Shown: one piece after another, positions 8,161-16,614 of the stretch
Layout: the number at the start of each line of letters is the position of its first letter
Numbering within the stretch: position 1 is the first letter of the stretch
NCBI GenBank assembly: GCA_019243445.1
Contig: JAFAUH010000105.1
Span: forward strand, 1-62,290
Length of the DNA: 62,290 nt
Source: Streptomycetaceae bacterium
GTDB lineage: Bacteria > Actinomycetota > Actinomycetes > Streptomycetales > Streptomycetaceae
Direction: 5' to 3'
The notes under the pieces: generated by a model
Databases searched by the model: none
Seen by the model: only the letters and a program-made list of their open reading frames with translations
What the model was told of the DNA's origin: nothing
Translations under genes and position numbers: made by a program

Positions 8161-9197
8161 GTCGCGCCTCTCTGCGGCGGTGGGTACATGCCATGGGGGA
8201 CAGGGTGGTGGGCATGCCCGTGGCCCTCGCGTGTCGGCAGCGCACCCTGTGCGGCCTCGATAGTGGCATGCAGATCGGTCGCGGCATCCAGAGCGCACAC
8301 GCCCGAGGAGAGTACACATCCGGTGAGCAACGCCGCCACAGCCGCCGCGGGTCGCGTAGTGCGCAGTCGTGAGGACCTCTGCGTACGCGGTTGCTCTGCC
8401 GCCAGTAGCGCTGCCACCCGGCGTGGGACGGGTCCGGTGGACGCTGCGAGCGCCATCGCAGGTCGGGGCAGGGCGGGTGCCGCGGAGGCGGCGAGCGCGG
8501 CCCGGCCGATCGCCTGCGCGGTCAGCCGCCGGTCGCCCACCGTCTGGGCCGCTGATTCGTCCGCCCACCGCTCCAGGTGGAAGGCGAGCGGTTTACGCAG
8601 CCCGCGCAGTGCCGGGTCCAGGCAGCTCGCGAGGTCGGTGAGGATGATCAGTATGTGGTGCCGACACTTGAGGTGGGCACGCTCATGTGCCAGCAGCACC
8701 TCGCGTTCACGTGCGTTGAGCCCCCGCAGCATGCCCGCGGTGACGACGACACGCCCGGGGCGCCCGGGCAGCCCCGGTAGCGCGTAGGCATCGGCGCCCG
8801 GGTCGGGCAGCACGGTCAGATCGCCTGCGCCGCCGTGTCGCTCGGCGGTGTCGGCCGCGCGCAGCAGATCCACCCGGTGGCGCTGCGCCGTACGCAGCAG
8901 GGCCACCGCCGCGACGCCGAGCGTGAGCGCGGCCAGCGCGCCGATCGGCAGGATGACCGGGGTACTGCGCCGCATATCCGTGGCGGACATCCGGGCGAGC
9001 CCGGCGATCAGCGGCAGCCGCAGCAGTCCGGCCGTCGTCAGCATCGCCAGCGCGCCCGCGCTGAGCACTGCGAGCAGCGTGGCGGTCGCGGCGAGCAGCA
9101 GCGCGGCGGCACGTGGTGGAAGGAGATCGGCCAGCCGGCGCGCCGAGGGCACTGCGAGCAGCGGTGCGAGCAGCGGAGCCCAGACAGCCCAGGTCAT
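8157..9197 (-). CDS. M56 family (BlaR1-like) membrane metallopeptidase
   Basis: This 346-residue protein has hydrophobic segments at the N-terminus and again further along. The zinc-protease motif HERAH (LLAHERAHLKCRHH) is typical of M56 peptidases such as BlaR1/MecR1. Unlike BlaR1 it has no penicillin-binding sensor domain; a short His-rich tail ends the protein. M56 peptidases paired with BlaI repressors sense envelope signals and lead to repressor inactivation. The start at 9197 overlaps the blaI-like stop as ATGA. Confidence 0.88.
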   Translation of the reverse strand: MTWAVWAPLLAPLLAVPSARRLADLLPPRAAALLLAATATLLAVLSAGALAMLTTAGLLRLPLIAGLARMSATDMRRSTPVILPIGALAALTLGVAAVALLRTAQRHRVDLLRAADTAERHGGAGDLTVLPDPGADAYALPGLPGRPGRVVVTAGMLRGLNAREREVLLAHERAHLKCRHHILIILTDLASCLDPALRGLRKPLAFHLERWADESAAQTVGDRRLTAQAIGRAALAASAAPALPRPAMALAASTGPVPRRVAALLAAEQPRTQRSSRLRTTRPAAAVAALLTGCVLSSGVCALDAATDLHATIEAAQGALPTREGHGHAHHPVPHGMYPPPQRGAT

Positions 9198-9577
9198 TGG
9201 CGGCTCTCCGGTTCCTCGGCGCGCGCCAGCAATCCGCGCAGCACCTGTTCGTCGTCGGGCGTCAGACGGGATACGAAGCGCGCGAGCACCCCGGAGCGGT
9301 CGTCGCCCTTCTCCAGTTCGGTATGCATGCGGCGGGCGGTGAGCGCGGCCTCGTCCTCGACGGCCGGGGTGTAGACGTAGGCGCGGCCCGCCCGGCTGCG
9401 TATCACCGCGCCCTTGCCGTGGAGCCGGGCCAGGATCGTGGCCACAGTCGTACGGGCCAGGGTTCCCCCGAGGGACTGCTGGACTTGCGGCGGTGTGAGC
9501 GGGGATCGGGCAGCCCACAGGGCGGCGAGAACTTCCGCCTCCAGCTCACCAGCCGGGCGGCGTGCGGCGTCCGTCAC
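9194..9577 (-). CDS. BlaI/MecI/CopY family repressor
   Basis: This 127-residue winged-helix regulator contains VLAALWAARSPLTPPQVQQSL and TTVATILARLHGKGAV, which match the BlaI DNA-binding fold. It is the first gene of the blaI-M56-dedA operon, with 4-base overlaps at both junctions. The intergenic region toward the divergent PAP2 gene has palindromic GTCTAC/GTAGAC boxes that are plausible binding sites. By analogy with BlaI/BlaR1, the M56 peptidase is expected to relieve repression; the signal is unknown. Confidence 0.88.
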   Translation of the reverse strand: MTDAARRPAGELEAEVLAALWAARSPLTPPQVQQSLGGTLARTTVATILARLHGKGAVIRSRAGRAYVYTPAVEDEAALTARRMHTELEKGDDRSGVLARFVSRLTPDDEQVLRGLLARAEEPESRQ

Positions 9578-9609
9578 GGAATTCCGTCCCTTTCCCGTTT
9601 TCCCGTCAT

Positions 9610-9643
9610 CTACAGTTAGTCCTCAGTCTACGAACCTGTAGAC
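9610..9643. promoter_or_regulatory. Putative BlaI operator, divergent promoter region
   Basis: GTCTAC (9626-9631) and GTAGAC (9638-9643) form a perfect inverted repeat with a 6-base spacer. CTACAG (9610-9615) also pairs with CTGTAG (9636-9641). BlaI operators typically carry TACA/TGTA half sites. The site lies between the divergent blaI-like and PAP2 genes, so it could control both. Confidence 0.55.
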
Positions 9644-9676
9644 ACTCGGGGCGAGCCGTGTACTGCAGCCCCGAGT
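9644..9676 (+). promoter_or_regulatory. Leader hairpin upstream of the PAP2 gene
   Basis: ACTCGGGG (9644-9651) pairs with CCCCGAGT (9669-9676). The stem ends 8 bases before the GGAGGAG ribosome site (9685-9691), so it may affect translation. Confidence 0.4.
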
Positions 9677-9699
9677 CGATTATCGGAGGAGCTTCGCCC

Positions 9700-10365
9700 G
9701 TGCCCGCACTTCCCGGCGACGATGTGGCCCACAGCACCCTGCATGCCCCGGCCGTCGGCATTCTTGCCTTCAACGGCTCGCGCATCGACGGGGGCCTTTA
9801 CGCGCACATCACCGGCTGGGCCCGGACGGCCCCGGCGTGGCTGGACGACATCATCAAGTACTGGTCGGCGCTGGGGGTCGGGATCTTCGCCGTGCTCATG
9901 GTGATCGGCTGGTGGTGGGCGAGGCGTCAGCCGTCCGTGACGATGGCCCGGGTGCTCGCCTCGCCCGCCGTGGTCGTCGCGGCCTATGTCGTCAACGATG
10001 TGATCAAGTCGATGGTGCAGGAGGTGCGACCCTGTCAGCAGATCGCACACAGCTTCACCCTGGAGACGTGCCCGGGGCCCGGCGACTGGGCCTTCCCGAG
10101 CAATCACACCGTGGTCGCCTTCTCCGCAGCCGTCGCGCTCTTCTTCGTCAACCGCGCACTCGGGTGGGTCGCACTGGTCGCGGCCGTCGCCATGGGCGCG
10201 TCGCGGGTATATGTCGGTGCGCACTATCCGCACGACGTGATTGTCGGAGCTCTCGTCGGGGTGGTGGTGGCGATTCCGCTGACGCTGCTCGCGGGTCGGT
10301 ACGCGGCGGCCTCGGTGGAGCGGGCGCGCAGCGGCCGGCTTCGGCCGCTGCTGGTCAATCCGTGA
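9700..10365 (+). CDS. PAP2 family phosphatase, likely undecaprenyl-diphosphatase
   Basis: This is a 221-residue membrane protein with all three PAP2 motifs: KSMVQEVRP, PSNH and SRVYVGAHYPHD. They form the phosphatase active site of BcrC-type undecaprenyl-pyrophosphate phosphatases and related lipid phosphatases. The start is GTG 9700, eight bases after GGAGGAG. It is divergent from the BlaI-M56-DedA operon and shares its intergenic operator region. The substrate is inferred; phosphatidylglycerol-phosphate or another lipid phosphate is possible. Confidence 0.88.
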   Translation: MPALPGDDVAHSTLHAPAVGILAFNGSRIDGGLYAHITGWARTAPAWLDDIIKYWSALGVGIFAVLMVIGWWWARRQPSVTMARVLASPAVVVAAYVVNDVIKSMVQEVRPCQQIAHSFTLETCPGPGDWAFPSNHTVVAFSAAVALFFVNRALGWVALVAAVAMGASRVYVGAHYPHDVIVGALVGVVVAIPLTLLAGRYAAASVERARSGRLRPLLVNP

Positions 10366-10462
10366 GCCCCGCGAGTCGTTGTCCACAGGCTGGAGGGGAG
10401 CGATCGGGCAGGGTTATCCACAGACAGTGACAAGCTGATCACTCGCTGGAACCCTCGGTGTC

Positions 10463-11587
10463 ATGTCCGATGCGCCGATCACCGCCGTCCGTTCCGTCCG
10501 TGCCATCCATTCCGTCCGTTCTCTTCGTCTCTTGGATTTCGCACGCCGCAGGCTGCTGTGGGCGGTGCTCGCCGCATACGTGTGCGCAGCGCTGCTGCCT
10601 GGGCCCGGTCTTGTATGGCGTGCGGCGGTGCTTGTCATGCCTGGGCTGCCCGGCCTCGGCGAGGTGCCGTTGACGATATCGGCGGTGCTGCTCGGCTTTG
10701 TCCTGTTCACCGCGGCGTTCGGTATCCAGCCGGGGCTGCTCGCCGAGCTGGCCCGCAGACCAGTGGCGTTGATCACCGGAGTGTGCGCGAACGTCATCCT
10801 GCCCTTGCTCGCCTTGCCCCTGCTCGCGCTCGGCGTTCATTTATGGCCACACGGCGGTCGCAGCGCCAGCCTGCTGGTCGGCATCGCGCTGATCGGTGCG
10901 ATGCCGGTCGCCGCCGGGGCGACGGTGTACGGAGCGAGGGCCGGGGCCAATACGGCGCTCACCGTCGCGGTGGTGCTGGCTTCCACGGTCCTCAGCCCCG
11001 TCACGCTTCCGCTCACCTTGGCCGAGGCCGCCCGGCTCACCGGCGGTGCGGCCTGTGAGGACTTAAGCAGGCTGAGCCGTACCGCGGGCGGAGCGTTCGC
11101 CCTGGTCTCCGTGGTGCTGCCGTGCGTCGCCGCACTCTTCGCGCGCAGGCTGCTGCCGGAGCGGTTCGTCCGGTCGGTCCTGCCGTGGGTGAAGCTCGCC
11201 GCGCTCGTCGCCAGTGTCGCCCTGACATACCTCAACGCGGCCGGTGCACTGGGCGCTGTGGTCAAACAGCCCGATGTGCCGCTGCTCGTCGCCGACGTCC
11301 TCGCCGCTGCGGCGATGTGCACGGCGTCCTTGGCATGCGGGCACTGGCTGGGGCGGGTGATGAAACTGGCCCGGCCGGAGGCGATCGCGGTGACGGTGAG
11401 CTCAGGGATGAACAACTCCAGCGCGTCCGCCGTCTTGGCGGCGACGCGGCTGGTCGACCAGCCGGCGGTGCTGGTGCCCGTGCTCGCCTATAGCGTGATC
11501 CAGAAGATCGCGGTCTGCGCGGTCGACAGCCTCCTCAGCCGTGACCGGCCACCCCGGCGGCCCGGAACGCCCATACCAGGCATATGA
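10463..11587 (+). CDS. Bile acid:sodium symporter (BASS)-like transporter
   Basis: This 374-residue protein has about nine or ten hydrophobic segments. The pattern GANTALTVAVVLASTVLSPVTLPL and the late SSGMNNSSASAVLAA segment fit the BASS/SBF fold, whose crossover region binds sodium and an organic anion. The substrate cannot be told from sequence. The start is the ATG at 10463; the N-terminal 25 residues are Ser/Arg-rich and an internal start is possible. A strong hairpin follows the stop. Confidence 0.75.
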   Translation: MSDAPITAVRSVRAIHSVRSLRLLDFARRRLLWAVLAAYVCAALLPGPGLVWRAAVLVMPGLPGLGEVPLTISAVLLGFVLFTAAFGIQPGLLAELARRPVALITGVCANVILPLLALPLLALGVHLWPHGGRSASLLVGIALIGAMPVAAGATVYGARAGANTALTVAVVLASTVLSPVTLPLTLAEAARLTGGAACEDLSRLSRTAGGAFALVSVVLPCVAALFARRLLPERFVRSVLPWVKLAALVASVALTYLNAAGALGAVVKQPDVPLLVADVLAAAAMCTASLACGHWLGRVMKLARPEAIAVTVSSGMNNSSASAVLAATRLVDQPAVLVPVLAYSVIQKIAVCAVDSLLSRDRPPRRPGTPIPGI

Positions 11588-11596
11588 AGGCACGAC

Positions 11597-11630
11597 GGGT
11601 GGTTCCCGAGCGGAACCGCGGGAACCACCC
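11597..11630 (+). terminator. Hairpin terminator after the BASS-like gene
   Basis: GGGTGGTTCCCG (11597-11608) pairs perfectly with 11619-11630 around a 10-base loop. Confidence 0.7.
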
Positions 11631-12109
11631 CACTGAGCACAGCGTCGGGTCGCCCCGAAGGCATCCTCCACCGTCAGGCCCGCGCCCAGTCGCCGACGCA
11701 CACCATGGAGCACGAAAGACACGACTCCCATATCCCGCACACGCGCAGCTTTCCCTCTGCAGCCGGTTGCTCCAGTCCTGCTTGGCGAAGAAGGGCGAGA
11801 CACGACTCGGCCTCGTACTGCCACGCGCGGTCCGCCGACGTCCCTCCCACGGGCCGCTTTGATCAAGTGCATGCCCAATTGCCCAATTAGGTGTGTTTAC
11901 CATTGGTTGCCTGGAGCGACGAAAAACCAGCCCGCGCGATCCACCGGCCCCGCAGCGGCCCCGGACTGCGAAGCGGGCGAGTATAACGACCTTGCCGCAA
12001 TCTGCGTGCGCGGATGCGCACCTCCCCGGCACGGCCCACCATGGAGGCCGGAGGGCGAAGCCCGCGCCTTCCCGGGGGCCGACAACAATCCCCGTGTGCC
12101 CTGACCACC

Positions 12110-12199
12110 GGCGAGACAAGAGACGGCGAGACAAGAGACGGCGAGACAACGCACGATGAGAAGACAACGCACGATGAGAAGACGACGCACGACGGGAAA
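12110..12199. repeat. Two abutting tandem repeats (15-bp and 18-bp units)
   Basis: A 15-bp unit (GGCGAGACAAGAGAC) occurs twice at 12110-12139 plus a 10-base partial copy. An 18-bp unit (ACAACGCACGATGAGAAG) occurs at 12146-12163 and 12164-12181, with a degenerate third copy to 12199. They lie in the leader of the phosphatase gene, or in its N-terminus if an upstream start is used. Confidence 0.85.
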
Positions 12200-12268
12200 G
12201 CGCGCCGCGCGACCGAACAGCACGACGTAGCGGGGCACGTGGGTACAGGGCAGACGAGGAGGACGCCG

Positions 12269-13987
12269 GTGGAGACCGACGCCTCACGGCCCGGATTCCC
12301 ACAGCCCGACGACGCCTCACAGCCGCCGGGGGAGTCGGTGCTGCACGGACTCCTGAAGGGCACGACCGCCGGCATCGGCATCGTCGACACCGAACTGCGC
12401 TACCTCTACGTCAATCCTGCGTTCGCCGCGATGAACGGCATACCCGCCGCCGCCCACACCGGCCGCACCGTCGCTGAGGTGTCCCCCGCATGCAAAGTCC
12501 GCGAGGAAGTGCTGCGTGCCGTGCTCGCCGACGGCTGCCCCCGCGAAATCACCTCGAGCGGCCGGCCCCAGGCCGCCTCCTTCCTGGACCGTCGCTACTT
12601 CCATGGCACCTACCACCGCCTCGAAGAGGGCGGTCGGGTGATCGGCCTCGTCGGCGTCGTGGTCGAGGTCACTGACTCCCAGCGGCAGCAACGCGATCTG
12701 GAACGTGCTCGGCAGCGGCTCGTGCTGCTCGACAAGGCTGCCACCTGCATCGGTACCACGCTCGACATCGACACCACCTGCTACGAGCTTGCCGAATTCT
12801 TGGTGCCGGTCTTCGCCGATGTGGCGACTGTCCAGGTCGTCCCGCCGGAACACGCCGACGCGCCGCGCCGATATGTGATGCCGGGTGGTGCACTGCAGCA
12901 ACTCCGGGTGGCCGTGGCCGCGATACCCAGCCTGTGCGGACGCCTGGAGGTTTTCGGCAACCCGGGCGACTACGTCGAGTACCAGCAGGACTCCGCGATC
13001 CCGAACGCCTTGAGGACCGGTGAGCCCGTGGTGCTGAATCTGATCGACGACGAGGCGCTCGGCCGTCAGGCGCCCAGCAACGATCGCGTCGCGCCCTATC
13101 GCGAGCTCGGTATCCACTCCATCCTCATCGTCCCGCTCATCGCCCGCGGCAACCCGATCGGTACCGTGACGATGGTCCGGGCAGGTGACTCACCCGCCTT
13201 CAGCGACGAGAACGTGATCGCCGCCCAGGACCTCGCCGGCCGCGCCGCCATCAGCCTCGACAACGCCCGCCGTTATACCCGCGAGCACGGCATCGCCGTC
13301 GAGCTGCAGCGTGCTCTGCTCTCCGAACCGGGCAGCCCGCACCCGGACGTCGAGGTGGCCTTCCGCTACCAGCCGGCCGGCAGCAGCGCTCTGGTCGGAG
13401 GCGACTGGTACGACGCCGTCCGGCTGCCGTACGGCCGTACGCTGCTCGCTCTCGGCGACGTGATGGGCCACGGAGTCGAGGCATCCGTCGACATGAGCCA
13501 GTACCGCTCGATGCTGCGGGTCGTGGCCTCCTCCGACCTGCCGCCGCACCGGATCCTGCGGCGGCTCGACACCATGATCGCGGAGAGCGAGCGGGGCCGC
13601 CCCGCCACCGCCGTACTCGCCCTGACCGACCCCGCGCGGGGTAAGTGCTCATTCGCCAGTGCCGGGCATCTGCCGCCCGCCATAATTGGAGACGACGACC
13701 ACACCGAGCTGCTCGACCTGCCCGTCGGCCCACCGCTCGGCACCGGCGTCGGCGGCTATGAACTGGTCACCACCCGGCTGGAACCCGGGCGCGTGGTGCT
13801 CTTGTACACCGACGGCCTGATCGAGCGGCGCGGCGAGGACATAGACATCTCGCTCAGCCGCCTCTCGCAGGTAAAACTGGAGTCCGAAGGCGGCCTCAGC
13901 GCCTTCCTCGACCGTATGCTCTCCACACTGGTGACCGAGCCCGCCGAAGACGACATCGCCGTCCTGGCTGCTCGCTTCCGCTGCTGA
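12269..13987 (+). CDS. PAS-GAF-PP2C (SpoIIE-type) serine phosphatase
   Basis: This 572-residue protein has a PAS domain (GIGIVDTELRYLYVNPAF near residue 35), a GAF domain (about 150-310) and a C-terminal SpoIIE/PP2C phosphatase. Metal-site motifs visible are GGDWYD, LALGDVMGHG, LLYTDGLIE and DDIAVLAARF. Such proteins dephosphorylate anti-sigma antagonists in sensor pathways. I chose GTG 12269 because GAGGAGG precedes it; an open frame runs back to ATG 12014 but would encode repeat-derived low-complexity residues. It lies 192 bp before the ThrE-type exporter. Confidence 0.88.
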   Translation: METDASRPGFPQPDDASQPPGESVLHGLLKGTTAGIGIVDTELRYLYVNPAFAAMNGIPAAAHTGRTVAEVSPACKVREEVLRAVLADGCPREITSSGRPQAASFLDRRYFHGTYHRLEEGGRVIGLVGVVVEVTDSQRQQRDLERARQRLVLLDKAATCIGTTLDIDTTCYELAEFLVPVFADVATVQVVPPEHADAPRRYVMPGGALQQLRVAVAAIPSLCGRLEVFGNPGDYVEYQQDSAIPNALRTGEPVVLNLIDDEALGRQAPSNDRVAPYRELGIHSILIVPLIARGNPIGTVTMVRAGDSPAFSDENVIAAQDLAGRAAISLDNARRYTREHGIAVELQRALLSEPGSPHPDVEVAFRYQPAGSSALVGGDWYDAVRLPYGRTLLALGDVMGHGVEASVDMSQYRSMLRVVASSDLPPHRILRRLDTMIAESERGRPATAVLALTDPARGKCSFASAGHLPPAIIGDDDHTELLDLPVGPPLGTGVGGYELVTTRLEPGRVVLLYTDGLIERRGEDIDISLSRLSQVKLESEGGLSAFLDRMLSTLVTEPAEDDIAVLAARFRC

Positions 13988-14179
13988 CTGCACCTCACCT
14001 GATGTAAGGCTGCACGCTGGTCGCGCATGCACGGACAGCATTCACGGACAGCATGCACGGACCGCACGCACAACAGAAGGACGGGCACCTCACACCGCAC
14101 TCGCTGCCCTGCTGCACACTGGTGTGGCAATACACCAGGGTTGATGACCCTGCGATCGGGCATAACAGGAGCGACTCAA

Positions 14180-15874
14180 GTGACGGAGTACAGGCGGACC
14201 GGCGACATCGGGCGGACCGGTGACATCGGCACGTCCGGAGTCGGCATGCAGAGCACCAAGCCGGAATCCGACGAGGCGCACTCCGCCTTCACTCCTCCGC
14301 TTGGCGTGCCATTGCCGCCGCCCTCCTCCGCGCTGGAGGGGTCGGCCTTTGCGCCCCTTGCTTCCGGCATCGCTTCCGGGACTACTTCCGGCCCCATCAC
14401 CAGCCCGCATCCGTCGCCGTCTCAGCCGTTCAACAATGCGTTCACCCCGCCTGAGGGCATCCCTCTTGTCCGGGTCGGTGCCGACGCACCCTGGCAGGAC
14501 CGTATGCGCGCCATGGTGCGTACTCCGGTCGCCGAGCGCCCGGCCCCCGAACTCGCGGGACGGACCGACTCCGGCGGCCCGCCGGTGCCGCGCATCCTCG
14601 ACCTGACACTGCGCATCGGCGAGCTGCTGCTGGCCGGCGGCGAGGGAGCGGAGGATGTCGAGGCGGCGATGTTCGGCGTCGCGCACGCCTACGGCCTCGA
14701 CCGTTGCGAGCCCACCGTCACCTTCACTTTGCTGTCGATCAGCCACCAGCCGTCTCTCATCGACGACCCGGTCACCGCATCGCGCACCGTACGCCGCCGC
14801 GGCACCGACTACACCCGCCTCGCTGCCGTCTTTCGGCTCATCGACCACATCACCGCCCACGAGGCGACGCTCGAGGAGGCATACCGCAGCCTCGCCGAGA
14901 TCCGCCGCAACCGGCACCCCTACCCCGGCTGGCTGCTCACCGCCGCCGCCGGAGTGCTCGCCGGTGCGGCGAGCATGCTGGTGGGCGGTAACTCGGCCGT
15001 CTTCATCGTCGCCGCGCTCGGCGCGATGCTCGGCGACCGGCTGGCGTGGCTGTGCGCGGGCCGCGGACTGCCCGAGTTCTACCAGTTCGTCGCCGCAGCG
15101 ATGCCCGCCGCCGCGATGGGCGTGCTGATGACTCTCTACGGCAGCCACCTGCCGGGCGGAAGCCACGTCCAGAGCTCAGCGGTGATCACTGGTGGGCTGT
15201 ATGCGCTGATCCCTGGCAGCGCCCTGGTCGCCGGTGTGCAGGACGGCCTCACCGGCTTCTACATCACCGCCTCGGCGCGCCTGCTCGAAGGGGTGTATCT
15301 CGTTGTCGGAATCGTCGTCGGTGTGACGATGGTGCTCTATTTCGGCGTCAGTGTCGGCGCGCGGCTCAACCCCGAGCAGACGCTGCAGGCGTACCACAAT
15401 CCACTCGTCCAGCTGATCGCGGCGATGCTGGTGACGCTCGCCTTCGCCGTGCTACTGCAGTGCCAGCGCAGTGTGCTCGCGGTCGTGGCGCTCAACGGTG
15501 GCATCGCGTGGGTTACTTACGATGTGCTGCACTTCAACGCCCACATCTCGCCGATTGCGGCCACCTCCATCGCAGCCGGCCTCGTCGGCCTCTTCGGGCA
15601 GTTGCTCTCGCGCTACCGCTCGGCCTCCGCACTGCCGTATGTCACGGCCGCGATCGGGCCACTGCTGCCCGGTAGTGCCACATATTTCGGGCTGCTCGCC
15701 TTCACCCAGGGCCGACAGGATGCGGGACTCGCCTCGCTCGGCAGGGCGGCGGCTCTGGCGCTCGCGGTCGCGGTCGGCGTCAATCTCGGCAGCGAGATCG
15801 CCCGGCTGACGATCCGCTCGCCGGGCGGCGGTCCGGCACGGCGCCGCGCGGCGAAACGCACCCGCGGATTTTGA
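14180..15874 (+). CDS. Threonine/serine exporter (ThrE) family protein
   Basis: This is a 564-residue protein. A Pro/Ser-rich N-terminal 125 residues precede the cytoplasmic DUF1212-type domain (LDLTLRIGELLLAGGEGAEDVEAAM, with RRRGTDYTRLAAVFRLI). About ten hydrophobic segments then cover both ThrE halves. Actinobacterial ThrE exports L-threonine and L-serine. GTG 14180 has AGGAG upstream; ATG 14248 is an alternative. The C-terminus is basic. Confidence 0.85.
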   Translation: MTEYRRTGDIGRTGDIGTSGVGMQSTKPESDEAHSAFTPPLGVPLPPPSSALEGSAFAPLASGIASGTTSGPITSPHPSPSQPFNNAFTPPEGIPLVRVGADAPWQDRMRAMVRTPVAERPAPELAGRTDSGGPPVPRILDLTLRIGELLLAGGEGAEDVEAAMFGVAHAYGLDRCEPTVTFTLLSISHQPSLIDDPVTASRTVRRRGTDYTRLAAVFRLIDHITAHEATLEEAYRSLAEIRRNRHPYPGWLLTAAAGVLAGAASMLVGGNSAVFIVAALGAMLGDRLAWLCAGRGLPEFYQFVAAAMPAAAMGVLMTLYGSHLPGGSHVQSSAVITGGLYALIPGSALVAGVQDGLTGFYITASARLLEGVYLVVGIVVGVTMVLYFGVSVGARLNPEQTLQAYHNPLVQLIAAMLVTLAFAVLLQCQRSVLAVVALNGGIAWVTYDVLHFNAHISPIAATSIAAGLVGLFGQLLSRYRSASALPYVTAAIGPLLPGSATYFGLLAFTQGRQDAGLASLGRAAALALAVAVGVNLGSEIARLTIRSPGGGPARRRAAKRTRGF

Positions 15875-15881
15875 TCTGCCG

Positions 15882-15933
15882 CCTGCACACCGCGCCTGCA
15901 CACCGCGCCTGCACACCGTGCCTGCACACCGCG
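15882..15933. repeat. 13-bp tandem repeat, four copies
   Basis: The unit CCTGCACACCGCG occurs at 15882, 15895, 15908 (one mismatch) and 15921, starting 8 bases after the thrE-like stop. A degenerate fifth unit follows. Confidence 0.9.
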
Positions 15934-15951
15934 CCTGTACGTCCGCCCGCA

Positions 15952-15991
15952 GTCGAAGGCCCCGCGCGAACGCAGACGCGGGCCCTTCGAC
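15952..15991. terminator. Bidirectional terminator between the thrE-like gene and ppa
   Basis: GTCGAAGG and the following C/G-rich bases pair with a matching 3' arm ending CCTTCGAC, with one internal mismatch. The two flanking genes converge on it. Confidence 0.65.
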
Positions 15992-16022
15992 ATACGTTGG
16001 GGAGTCACTGGAGAGCTGGAGA

Positions 16023-16517
16023 TCAGTGGCTGTGGCCGGAGCTCTCCAGGCGCTCTATGGATGCCTTGACTTCGGTCTCCGCCTCGGCACGCCCCACCCA
16101 GGCCGCGCCCTCGACCGACTTGCCTGGCTCGAGGTCCTTGTACACCTCGAAAAAGTGCTGGATCTCCAGGCGGTCGAACTCGCTCACATGATGAATGTCA
16201 CGCAGGTGCTCCACGCGCGGGTCGGAGGCCGGGACGCACAGCAGCTTGTCGTCGCCGCCCTTCTCGTCGGTCATTCGGAACATGCCGATGGCCCGGCAGC
16301 GGATCAGACAGCCTGGGAAGGTCGGCTCGTCGAGGATGACGAGGGCGTCCAGCGGGTCACCGTCCTCGCCGAGAGTGTTCTCAACGAAGCCGTAGTCGGC
16401 GGGGTAGCTGGTCGAGGTGAAGAGCCTGCGGTCCAGGCGGATACGACCGGTCTCGTGGTCCACCTCGTACTTGTTCCGCGAACCCTTCGGGATCTCGATC
16501 GTGACGTCGAACTCCAC
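16023..16517 (-). CDS. ppa: Inorganic pyrophosphatase
   Basis: This is a family I soluble pyrophosphatase of 164 residues. It hydrolyses pyrophosphate to two phosphates in the cytoplasm and pulls biosynthetic reactions forward. Visible motifs are [20 protein letters not shown] and the metal-binding DGDPLD. The length fits bacterial homohexameric enzymes. The GTG start has GGAGGAG a few bases upstream. It is divergent from dacB, as in Streptomyces. Confidence 0.97.
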   Translation of the reverse strand: MEFDVTIEIPKGSRNKYEVDHETGRIRLDRRLFTSTSYPADYGFVENTLGEDGDPLDALVILDEPTFPGCLIRCRAIGMFRMTDEKGGDDKLLCVPASDPRVEHLRDIHHVSEFDRLEIQHFFEVYKDLEPGKSVEGAAWVGRAEAETEVKASIERLESSGHSH

Positions 16518-16614
16518 TGCTCCTCCATGATCAGCTGCATGCTTCGGGTGATTGGCTTTGGGTGGTTAAGTGTCCCTCACGCAGGTGGGTGCTGGCGAAA
16601 GGGGCTGGTTCGAG

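Larger units (their letters stand above)
11588..12268. other. Intergenic interval with terminator and tandem repeats
   Basis: No supported gene lies here. It starts with a 12-bp-stem hairpin (11597-11630). It ends with two adjacent tandem-repeat families (12110-12199) before the phosphatase start. Open frames across 11584-11862 and on the minus strand lack recognisable domains. Confidence 0.55.

Noticed and set aside
11584-11862. Open frames on both strands downstream of the BASS-like gene
   Set aside because: The start overlaps the terminator hairpin, composition is low-complexity and no domain is visible.
12014-12268. Upstream start for the SpoIIE-type phosphatase
   Set aside because: The extension is mostly tandem repeat, and GAGGAGG directly precedes GTG 12269.
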